Positions 1 through 6,017 of a stretch of DNA of 9,680 bases are shown here, in pieces. The stretch is from an uncultured Desulfobacca sp. Lineage in GTDB: Bacteria > Desulfobacterota > Desulfobaccia > Desulfobaccales > Desulfobaccaceae. Under the pieces are notes generated by a model, which was not told where the DNA came from, made no database searches, and saw only the letters and a program-made list of their open reading frames with translations. Within the stretch, counting starts at the first letter, position 1. Every line of letters begins with the position of its first letter. The translations under genes were made by a program, and so were the position numbers. The DNA lies in assembly GCA_937958145.1 (NCBI GenBank), contig CALGOE010000126.1:1-9680 (forward strand). The letters are read 5' to 3'.

Positions 1-921
1 CAGCATTTTTGCCAAAGCCACGGCCGCCGAGAGTTTAACCGCTTGCTCTCCCTGCAGAGTTATGGCGCCATCCGCAATCTTACCCTGGTGCTGGCCCATC
101 TCTTGGCCGCCGATGTCGTGGTAAGTCTGGATGATGACGAAATCGTCGCCGATGCCGGGTTTCTGGCGCGCCTGGCCGCGGCTATAGTCCAGTTGGCCCG
201 GGAGCATAGCCTTTTCGGGTTGGCCGGCCTCTACGAAAGTCCCACCGGGGAAATTTTGGCCCCAGAGCCGACAGGGGCCTGGGTCCGCTATTGGCCCAAA
301 ATTCGCTGGATGAATGAAGCCTTCCAGGAACTGGCCGCTGCCGGCTCGGTCCTGCTGCCGACGCCGCTGGCCCTGGGCGGCAACATGGCCCTGCCCGCAT
401 CCCTACTGCGTTTCCTCCCCTTTGATCCAGCCCTGCCCCGGGGCGAAGACACCGATTATGTCCTGAACGCCCGCATGTTTGGGGTGCCCTTCTTCCTGGA
501 CCCCGGCTTGCGGATCGTTCATGCGCCGCCCCAAAAGCCCCATCCTGTCTGGCAGCGGTTGCGCCAGGATCTGCAGCGGTTCTGGTATACCCGCCAGAAG
601 CTCTGGGGCCAGGAAGCCGCTTTGGTCCCCAACCCGGTAAGCCCCCGGGATTTCTGGCCTTATCCGGGAAAATTTCTCACCGACGCTCTGGATCTCATGG
701 CCTACCGGGCCCATACGGTTCTGGCCCGGGAGTATCTGGCGGCCGGGGATGTTGCCGCGGCCAAGGAGACTCTGGCCAACCTGGCGATCTGCGAAACCCC
801 GCCGACCGATCCCACGGTTTTAACGACGTATCTTGAGCTTGTCGGTTGGTGGCGGCAACTGCAGAGCTGGCTGGCCCAACCCGCAGTCAGGTCCGCCGCC
901 GTGGAGGCGATATGGGGCTGA
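1..921 (+). CDS. Glycosyltransferase, GT-A/GT2-like (5' end outside window)
   Basis: The frame is open from base 1, so the gene begins upstream; the TTG at 43 is an internal codon, not a start. 306 residues are visible. Counting from the first visible residue, an arginine/asparagine-containing helix (IRNL) leads to a strand ending in DDDE at 44-47, the acidic metal/nucleotide-sugar (DXD-type) motif of GT-A enzymes. A GGNM motif follows at about 126-129 and RGEDTDY at about 147-153, matching the acceptor-side GG and (E)D elements of family-2 enzymes; the ED aspartate is the usual catalytic base. A helical tail of about 110 residues ends the protein. Donor and acceptor cannot be read from the sequence. 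It overlaps the next glycosyltransferase gene by 10 bases, so the two are probably translated together. Enzyme class is fairly sure; substrate unknown. Confidence 0.8.
   Translation, partial: QHFCQSHGRREFNRLLSLQSYGAIRNLTLVLAHLLAADVVVSLDDDEIVADAGFLARLAAAIVQLAREHSLFGLAGLYESPTGEILAPEPTGAWVRYWPKIRWMNEAFQELAAAGSVLLPTPLALGGNMALPASLLRFLPFDPALPRGEDTDYVLNARMFGVPFFLDPGLRIVHAPPQKPHPVWQRLRQDLQRFWYTRQKLWGQEAALVPNPVSPRDFWPYPGKFLTDALDLMAYRAHTVLAREYLAAGDVAAAKETLANLAICETPPTDPTVLTTYLELVGWWRQLQSWLAQPAVRSAAVEAIWG
903..907 (+). promoter_or_regulatory. Ribosome binding site fixing the GT81 start
   Basis: GGAGG lies 4 bases before ATG 912, inside the end of the preceding gene. It supports ATG 912 over an in-frame TTG at 846, which would force a much longer overlap with the upstream gene and has no comparable site. 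Confidence 0.6.
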
Positions 922-2012
922 TCCCCAGCCGGCCTCTGTCCTTTCTGGATCCGTACCATCTGGGCCAGGGCAGTGTCTGCCCGCCTCTGGGGCTGATCCG
1001 GGCCGACGCCTGGCCCGTCGCCGATCTCGTGGCCCTCAAACAGCGCCAGGCTCGTCCGCTGCACGTCGTTTTCCCGGTCAAAGACAGCAGCGAAGCGGCC
1101 AATCTGGAACATTTGCTGACCATTCTGCAGCCGCTGGCCGGGACCTTTATTGATGCCGGCTGGCTGGCCTGCGGCGCTTCGGACCCCGGGGCTTTGGCCC
1201 TGCTGCCCCGGCAGTTTCCCTGGCTCCGCCTCTTCGTGGCCCAACAGGCGCCGCCGCCGGATCAGGTCGGCTGCGCCTGGGGCAAGGGGGCCGTCATGCG
1301 GGCCCTCCTGCACCACCTCCTGGACGCCCGGCATATCACCGACCCGCGGGCCATCGTGCAGTTTCTGGATGCCGATATCCGGCCGGGCTATTTTCATACG
1401 CCCTGGTGTCTGGGTCCGGCCGGGACCCTGCTCTGGTTTACCGGCGTGGAGGCGGCCAAGGTCGTCTATTTCCGCCCCCGCGGCGGACGGTTGAATACCT
1501 TCGTCCGGTCCCTGCTGGCGGCCCTGCCCCATCCCGGTCTGCCGCGCCTGCAAGAACTGGTCTACTTGCTGTCCGGGGAGATGGCCGCCACCATGGCCTT
1601 CTGGTCGGCCCTGCCCTTTAAGACCGGCTACGGCATTGAAATCCTTATCTTGCTTTTGTTGGCCCTGGATCAACTCCAGCTTCAGCCCGGCCGCCCTGAT
1701 CTGGCCGCCCTGGCCCAGGTATTCGTGGGCCAGATGGATCATCGCCATGCCCCCCTGCGCTCGGATCGACGCCGGGCTGGCCTGGATCAGATGGCGGCCA
1801 CAGTCTTTCATACCCTCTGGGAGGTTTTGGTCCAGGCCGGCGTGCTGACCTGGCACCAGCCGACTCCAGCGCCGGGCCCCTTACACCTCCCCTTGCCGGC
1901 CAAAACACCGTCCGGACCTCCCCAATGGTTAACGGTCGCCGTGGGGGAAGAGACCCTGCCGCCCCTGCGCACCCTGCCGGCCATCGCCGCCATCGTGGCT
2001 CAGGAGGTCTGA
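912..2012 (+). CDS. GT81 family glycosyltransferase, glucosyl-3-phosphoglycerate synthase (GpgS)-like
   Basis: A 366-residue protein. The catalytic half follows the GpgS pattern: GKG at 124-126 (a lysine conserved near the nucleotide-sugar site), the metal-binding DAD at 153-155 within FLDADI, GGR at 191-193, SGE at 221-223, GYGIEI at 239-244, and HRHAP at 277-281, equivalent to the HRNRP region whose histidine binds metal in mycobacterial GpgS. Known GpgS enzymes move glucose from a nucleotide sugar to 3-phosphoglycerate, the first step to glucosylglycerate, a compatible solute and lipopolysaccharide precursor. Odd points: the usual N-terminal P-A-x-NEE nucleotide loop reads FPVKDSSEA (54-62), and about 50 residues extend past the normal end. 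It could therefore use another donor or acceptor, such as mannosyl-3-phosphoglycerate synthase chemistry. Start ATG 912 has a GGAGG 4 bases upstream. It is coupled on both sides to other glycosyltransferases; no phosphatase is visible. Confidence 0.83.
   Translation: MGLIPSRPLSFLDPYHLGQGSVCPPLGLIRADAWPVADLVALKQRQARPLHVVFPVKDSSEAANLEHLLTILQPLAGTFIDAGWLACGASDPGALALLPRQFPWLRLFVAQQAPPPDQVGCAWGKGAVMRALLHHLLDARHITDPRAIVQFLDADIRPGYFHTPWCLGPAGTLLWFTGVEAAKVVYFRPRGGRLNTFVRSLLAALPHPGLPRLQELVYLLSGEMAATMAFWSALPFKTGYGIEILILLLLALDQLQLQPGRPDLAALAQVFVGQMDHRHAPLRSDRRRAGLDQMAATVFHTLWEVLVQAGVLTWHQPTPAPGPLHLPLPAKTPSGPPQWLTVAVGEETLPPLRTLPAIAAIVAQEV
2002..2007 (+). promoter_or_regulatory. Ribosome binding site for the GT4 gene
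   Basis: AGGAGG sits 4 bases before ATG 2012, within the last codons of the GT81 gene. Together with the TGATG stop/start overlap it shows translational coupling and decides the start against a long upstream in-frame extension. Confidence 0.7.
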
Positions 2013-3034
2013 TGCGACTGGCCCACATCGCCCCCCCTTGGATTCCCGTACCGCCCGTTACCTATGGGGGCACGGAACTGATGGTGGATATATTAATCCG
2101 GGGTTTGCGCCGACGCCGTCAGGAAGTCCTGGTTTTCTGCTCCGGCGACTCCACCCTGGCCCCGCCCACCGCCGGGATTTTTGCCCAATCCTTCTGGCCG
2201 CCCGAGAAATTTTCCGAAAACCTGCACCTGGCCTATGCCTGGCGCTTCTTACAGGAGCACCCCGTTGACCTGGTCCATTCCCACCTGGAAAACGCCGCCG
2301 GCTTCTGGCAGGCGGTGGCGGCCGCCAGCCCCCTGGTCATCACCCTGCATACGCCCATTACCGCGGCCAAACGGGATTATCTCCTCCATTTCCCCGAGGT
2401 GCACCTGGTCGCCGTCAGTGCTTTCCAGCGCCGCCAGCTCGCCGGCCATCCCAACGTCTCCTTGATTCCCCACGGGCTGGAGGTGGAGGCCTATCGCCTG
2501 GCTCCGGCCAAAGAGGATTATTTCCTGTTTTTGGGGCGGATCTACCCGGAAAAGGGGTTGCACACTGCCATCCGCCTGGCCCAGGAGGCGGGCATCCGTC
2601 TGGTCTGTGCCGGTCCCGTCTTCGAGCCCGATCGGCCCTACTTTGATCAACAGATCGCCCCGCACCTGGATGACCGGCGCTGCGTCTATGTGGGACCGGC
2701 GGATTTTGCCCGCAAACTTGATCTCTTGGGCCGGGCCCGGGCCCTGCTCCTGCCCCTGGAGGTTGATGAGGCCTTTGGCCTGGTGATGCTGGAGGCCATG
2801 GCCTGCGGCACCCCGGTCATCGCCTCAGATCGGGGCGCGGCGCCGGAAATCATTGTCCCCGGTCAAACCGGCTTCATCGCCCGCTCTCCGGCCGATTTTC
2901 TCCAGGCCATCCGGGCTGTGGTTCTTCTTGACCCCGGGGTCTGCCGGCGCCATGTGGCCGAGAATTTCTCCCAGGCAGCCATGGTCTCTGCCTACCTGCA
3001 GTTGTATGAGCACCTGCTGGCCCAGTGGTCATAA
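2012..3034 (+). CDS. Glycosyltransferase family 4 (GT-B, group 1)
   Basis: A 340-residue cytoplasmic retaining glycosyltransferase with the two-Rossmann GT-B layout. The N-terminal acceptor domain opens with MRLAHIAPPWIPVPP and the glycine pair of TYGGTE (17-22), typical of the RfaB-like branch. The C-terminal donor domain begins near GRIYPEKG (175-182). It carries the EX7E signature at E253 and E261 (DEAFGLVMLEAMACGTPVIA), which holds the nucleotide-sugar ribose and phosphates. Length is normal for the family. Its ATG overlaps the previous stop (TGATG), so it is co-translated with the GT81 gene. In Persephonella a GT4 enzyme (MggA) adds mannose to glucosyl-3-phosphoglycerate, which makes that role conceivable here; many GT4 enzymes of this branch instead act in polysaccharide assembly. 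The family call is firm, the substrate unknown. It is the last gene of the first operon. Confidence 0.9.
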   Translation: MRLAHIAPPWIPVPPVTYGGTELMVDILIRGLRRRRQEVLVFCSGDSTLAPPTAGIFAQSFWPPEKFSENLHLAYAWRFLQEHPVDLVHSHLENAAGFWQAVAAASPLVITLHTPITAAKRDYLLHFPEVHLVAVSAFQRRQLAGHPNVSLIPHGLEVEAYRLAPAKEDYFLFLGRIYPEKGLHTAIRLAQEAGIRLVCAGPVFEPDRPYFDQQIAPHLDDRRCVYVGPADFARKLDLLGRARALLLPLEVDEAFGLVMLEAMACGTPVIASDRGAAPEIIVPGQTGFIARSPADFLQAIRAVVLLDPGVCRRHVAENFSQAAMVSAYLQLYEHLLAQWS

Positions 3035-3114
3035 AAATCCGACCTGGGATAAACCCGGCCGCCGGGCCCAGCCCAGAGCAAAGGGGTAACTTGCCTCAGA
3101 TGGAGGTAAGCCGT

Positions 3115-3138
3115 AGGGGCGGTTCGCGAACCGCCCCT
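3115..3138. repeat. 24-base perfect palindrome (TTCGCGAA-centred repeat)
   Basis: Both arms read AGGGGCGGTTCG towards the centre between 3126 and 3127, and the flank begins GTAGGGGC. A close relative with GGGGCCG arms lies at 9514-9535, so this is a dispersed intergenic repeat rather than a gene-specific operator. As RNA it would form a very stable stem, which could stop transcription or protect the 3' end of the glycosyltransferase mRNA. Confidence 0.8.
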
Positions 3139-3170
3139 CCAATGATCCGCTCGCTTGCCTCCGGCCAGTC

Positions 3171-3214
3171 CTCACCACCCTCGCCCCGCGGTGCGGGGAG
3201 AGGGTGGGGGTGAG
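3171..3214. repeat. Long imperfect hairpin, REP-like CT/GA-rich repeat
   Basis: CTCACC (3171-3176) pairs with GGTGAG (3209-3214), ACCCTC (3177-3182) with GAGGGT (3200-3205), and CCCCGC (3184-3189) with GCGGGG (3193-3198). A three-base loop closes it, with a G/A mismatch and a few unpaired Gs. Pyrimidine-rich and purine-rich arms of this kind are common in dispersed extragenic repeats of GC-rich bacteria. No T tract follows. Confidence 0.7.
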
Positions 3215-3270
3215 GGGATAAATTTCTCCCTCTCCTCCGCCAACTGACAACCGAAAACCGTTTTTCCGTT

Positions 3271-3293
3271 ATGTGACAACCTTACGGTCACAT
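3271..3293. promoter_or_regulatory. Inverted repeat ahead of the MFS operon (possible operator)
   Basis: ATGTGAC (3271-3277) and GTCACAT (3287-3293) form a perfect 7-base inverted repeat around a 9-base centre, ending 13 bases before the start codon at 3307. The half-sites resemble CRP/FNR-family TGTGA/TCACA, but the spacing (11 rather than 6 between TGTGA and TCACA) is wrong for classical CRP. It may be a regulator site or an mRNA hairpin near the ribosome site. Confidence 0.35.
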
Positions 3294-3306
3294 TGAAGCC
3301 AAGGCA

Positions 3307-4680
3307 ATGCCAACCCTGACCCGTCATGACAATCTCGTCATCCTGAAACTGGGGATCATCCGGTTTGCCACTTCGCTGTTGGTGGTGTTAATTACCAATG
3401 TTTTGAACCGCGTCCTCATCGTGGAGTATCAGACCCCGGCCAGCCTCATCGCCTTTATCTTCGCCTTTCAACATCTGGCCACACCTTCCGGTTTGATCGC
3501 CGGTTTTTTTTCGGATAAACTAAAGCCGACCGGAAGGCGCCGGACGCCCTTCATCCTGGCTGGCATGGGCCTGAGTCTCGCCGTCACTCCTTGGTTTCCC
3601 ACCTGGGGGTTAATGCTGGCCGCAGCCCCCGCCGATCGGCAGCTTCTTTGGCTGGGGGTCGCTTTGTTCAGCCTGTTCGGGGTGGGCACCACGATCTCAG
3701 CCACGGCCGTCAACGCCTTATTGGTGGATAGACTGCCCCGACACCGCCGGGGCACGGCCATGACCATGGTCTGGATCCTGACCCTGGCCGGCATGATCGT
3801 CGGCTCCGGTTGTTTTCATTACCTTTTCCCCGGGGAGCAGATCCATCACCTCCAAGGGATTTTTTGGCTGTTTACCCTGGTGGCCGCCGTCATCACCTTG
3901 GTCAGCATCCGGGGCGTGGAAATCCCCCAGCCGGTGGTCCGGCCCCGGCCGCAAGCAGTCGCCAGTCTGGGCCGGTGCCTGGTGAGTTTTGGCCAAAGCA
4001 ATCAGGCCCTCCTGTTCTTTGGCTTCCTGGCGGCTTCGGTCTTTTTCCTGGCCATGCAAAGCTTTATCCTGACGCCTTTCGGCGGCGAGGTGTTGCACCT
4101 GCCGGTGGGGGAGACCACGAAATTTGGCATGATCACCGCCTACGGCACCATACTTGGGATGGGAGCCGCCTATTGGCGCCTGCGGCACCCCGCCGCCCTG
4201 GGGGACATCGTCAATCTCCCCATCGGCCTGGGGTTGGGAACCGCAGCCTTCGCTCTCTTGGGGATGAGTGCCTGGCAGGCCCAGGCCGCCATGGCCACCG
4301 CCGGTTTATGGCTCCTCGGCTTTGCCAAGGGTTTTTACAATGCCGGTCTCTCCCATCTCACCATGCGGCTGGCCCACCCGGTTTTTGGCGGGATTTTTAT
4401 GGGGTTATGGAACCTGATCTCCGGCCTGGCCCTGGCCTTGGGGGAGATGGCCGGCGGCTTCTTTCTGGACCACGGCCTGCATCGCTTCGGAACGCCGCGG
4501 CTGGCCTATACCGCCGTCTTTCTCCTGGAAGCCCTGGGCTTGCTGGGCTGCCTTTTGCTGCTGCATCTTCTCCAGGTCGATGGCTATTGGCGCCAGGTTT
4601 CTCAGAACCTGGGGCTGCCGCTCTTGTCAGGTTCAGACCGCCGGCCTGGCGACAGCACCACCAGGGGAGCCGAGAGGTAG
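3307..4680 (+). CDS. PucC/BCH-family major facilitator superfamily transporter
   Basis: A 457-residue, strongly hydrophobic inner-membrane protein with about 12 predicted helices. The N-terminus (LKLGIIRFATSLLVVLITNV, then LNRVLIVEYQTPASLIAFIF) and the loop SDKLKPTGRRRTPF (69-82) follow the PucC/LhaA pattern, as does NALLVDRLPRHRRGTA (136-151), a motif-A-like loop with a basic RHRRG. In phototrophs PucC-family proteins assist light-harvesting complex assembly or pigment delivery; relatives of unknown substrate may occur elsewhere. No photosynthesis gene is visible here. The last ~20 residues are a hydrophilic, charged tail. ATG 3307 is the first in-frame ATG after a stop at 3274; its ribosome site is weak (GAAG at 3295, or AAGG only 2 bases away). 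It leads the second operon, with the lipoprotein gene 5 bases downstream. Substrate unknown. Confidence 0.85.
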   Translation: MPTLTRHDNLVILKLGIIRFATSLLVVLITNVLNRVLIVEYQTPASLIAFIFAFQHLATPSGLIAGFFSDKLKPTGRRRTPFILAGMGLSLAVTPWFPTWGLMLAAAPADRQLLWLGVALFSLFGVGTTISATAVNALLVDRLPRHRRGTAMTMVWILTLAGMIVGSGCFHYLFPGEQIHHLQGIFWLFTLVAAVITLVSIRGVEIPQPVVRPRPQAVASLGRCLVSFGQSNQALLFFGFLAASVFFLAMQSFILTPFGGEVLHLPVGETTKFGMITAYGTILGMGAAYWRLRHPAALGDIVNLPIGLGLGTAAFALLGMSAWQAQAAMATAGLWLLGFAKGFYNAGLSHLTMRLAHPVFGGIFMGLWNLISGLALALGEMAGGFFLDHGLHRFGTPRLAYTAVFLLEALGLLGCLLLLHLLQVDGYWRQVSQNLGLPLLSGSDRRPGDSTTRGAER

Positions 4681-4685
4681 CAACC

Positions 4686-6017
4686 ATGACCCGTTTCCTG
4701 CTTTTTTGCCTGGCCTTGAGCCTCCTCTGGGGTTGTCAAGGGACTCCCGACGTCACCCCTTTAGGAACATTCAGCTTTGTCCTGGATACCCAGACCAAAG
4801 CCATTTTGGAGCAGTTGGCAGCCCAGGGTTTAACCCCCAAGGCCCCCGGGTTCAGCCGTAATTTCATCGGCATCTATGTTCCCGATGCCTTTCTGGCCTA
4901 TGAGCCCTTCGTGCTGGGGTTGGCCACCGAAAGCCCCACCCCCACCGTCCTGTTTCTGGATGCCCCGTGGGTGCGGCGCTACGCCGCCAGCAATTGGCTC
5001 ACCCCTCTGGCCAGTACCGGCATCTATGCCGCCGAGGGTTTGGTCCCGGCCGTGGCCCAGGCTTTCTCCCTCCATCAGCCCAGCCCCACCGGCGGCGCGG
5101 TGGAAGAACTGATGGGGGTGCCCAACTCCATTAAAGGCAATATCCTCTTTTATCGCCAGGATCTGCTCGCTGCCCATAACAAGACCCCACCCCGCACCTG
5201 GGAGGAATTAAAAGCCATCAGCCGAGACATCCTGGCCCGGGAAAAATCCCTGCAATATGGGCTCATCTTCCATGTCACCAACTTCGTCAATGATTTCTAT
5301 CCGATTTTTTGGGGCTTTGGCGGCCAAACCCATGATGAGCGGGGGAACTTGATCTTCCTCCAGCCCGAGAATTTGGCCAAAGCCGAAGCGGCCCTGAGTG
5401 AAATCTGCAGCATGCAGGGAACCATCGCTCCCGGTCCGGCCGCCTTGCCCCGCCTGGCGGCGCCGGCCAGCCTCAGACAGGCCTTCCTGCGGGGCGAAGC
5501 CCTCTTCATGATTAATTGGAACACCCGCCTCCACGACCTGCGCCGCCTGCTCGCCGACCCCCAATGGCAGAGCCGGGCCGCTTTAAAGAGTATGAACCAG
5601 ATCGGCGTCACCGCCATCCCCTCGCAAAGCGGTCGGCCCCTGAAATTTTCTAATATCGGCTCCTTCGGCTGGGCGGTCAATCGCTTTGCCATCACCATGC
5701 CCGGGGTCAAAAACCTGGCCAGCCAGTTCCTCAACCTGGTCAACAGCGATCAGGTCCAGGTGCTCCGGGCGCAAAACAGTGGCGAGGTCCCGGCCTCCAA
5801 GACTGCCCTGGCCCAGGTCACAAACCCGGATGTGTTGCGGGTGTATGAGAATATCTTCGGTTCCGCCACCGTAACCCTGCGGCCTCGCCCGCATAGCCGA
5901 CGATTCAACGACATCCTGGAAAAAAACCTGCAAGACGCCCTGTTCGGCCGTCGGACGCCGGCCCAGGCTATCCAGGCGGCCGCCGAGGAATTAAAACGCC
6001 ATGTCCCCTTGGATTGA
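4686..6017 (+). CDS. Lipoprotein extracellular solute-binding protein, family 1 (MalE/UgpB-like)
   Basis: 443 residues. MTRFLLFCLALSLLWGC is a short lipoprotein signal with the modified cysteine at C17; tryptophan at -2 makes the lipobox (LWGC) slightly unusual. The mature part has family-1 landmarks: PTVLFLDAPWVRRYAASNWL (86-105), like the P-D-V-x-x-x-D-x-x-W...G-W-L-x-P-L strand-helix; GVPNSIKGNILFYRQDLL (144-161) followed by PPRTWEEL (168-175); GEALFMINWN (270-279); and a C-terminal helix QDALFGRRTPAQAIQAAAEE (416-435). Such proteins usually bind sugars or oligosaccharides for an ABC importer, but no MalF/MalG permease or ATPase is adjacent. The next gene starts 17 bases before this stop and encodes a sensor-like membrane protein, so the binding protein may act in sensing. 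Start ATG 4686 has GAGAGG 8 bases upstream; the frame is open far upstream, but that stretch only shadows the MFS gene. Confidence 0.88.
   Translation: MTRFLLFCLALSLLWGCQGTPDVTPLGTFSFVLDTQTKAILEQLAAQGLTPKAPGFSRNFIGIYVPDAFLAYEPFVLGLATESPTPTVLFLDAPWVRRYAASNWLTPLASTGIYAAEGLVPAVAQAFSLHQPSPTGGAVEELMGVPNSIKGNILFYRQDLLAAHNKTPPRTWEELKAISRDILAREKSLQYGLIFHVTNFVNDFYPIFWGFGGQTHDERGNLIFLQPENLAKAEAALSEICSMQGTIAPGPAALPRLAAPASLRQAFLRGEALFMINWNTRLHDLRRLLADPQWQSRAALKSMNQIGVTAIPSQSGRPLKFSNIGSFGWAVNRFAITMPGVKNLASQFLNLVNSDQVQVLRAQNSGEVPASKTALAQVTNPDVLRVYENIFGSATVTLRPRPHSRRFNDILEKNLQDALFGRRTPAQAIQAAAEELKRHVPLD

Larger units (their letters stand above)
3035..3306. other. Intergenic region with hairpin repeats, between two operons
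   Basis: 272 bases without a credible gene. From left to right it holds a small CCCGG/CCGGG stem (3054-3066) with no T tract, a perfect palindrome (3115-3138), a long imperfect hairpin (3171-3214), and an AT-richer stretch before the MFS gene. A promoter for the downstream operon is expected in the last 70 bases. CTGACA at 3244-3249 could be a -35, but the only -10 candidate at proper spacing (CGTTAT, 3267-3272) is poor. No U-rich intrinsic terminator is visible after the GT4 gene. Confidence 0.6.

Noticed and set aside
846..911. Earlier TTG start for the GT81 gene
   Set aside because: It would overlap the upstream gene by 76 bases and lacks the ribosome site found before ATG 912.
702..1856. 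Long minus-strand open frame (384 codons)
   Set aside because: It lies opposite two well-supported glycosyltransferase genes. Its translation is rich in G, Q and P with no recognisable domain, typical of the antisense of GC-rich codons.
1925..2011. Earlier start for the GT4 gene
   Set aside because: The added residues do not fit the family; MRLAHIAPPW at 2012 is the canonical N-terminus and has AGGAGG upstream.
3054..3066. CCCGG/CCGGG stem after the GT4 gene as an intrinsic terminator
   Set aside because: The stem is only 5 bases and no T tract follows.
3271..3293. Classical CRP site
   Set aside because: TGTGA and TCACA are 11 bases apart instead of 6.
3810..4685. Upstream in-frame extension of the solute-binding protein
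   Set aside because: The extension overlaps the MFS gene in another frame and is proline/glycine/arginine-rich. The lipoprotein signal and ribosome site at 4686 mark the real start.
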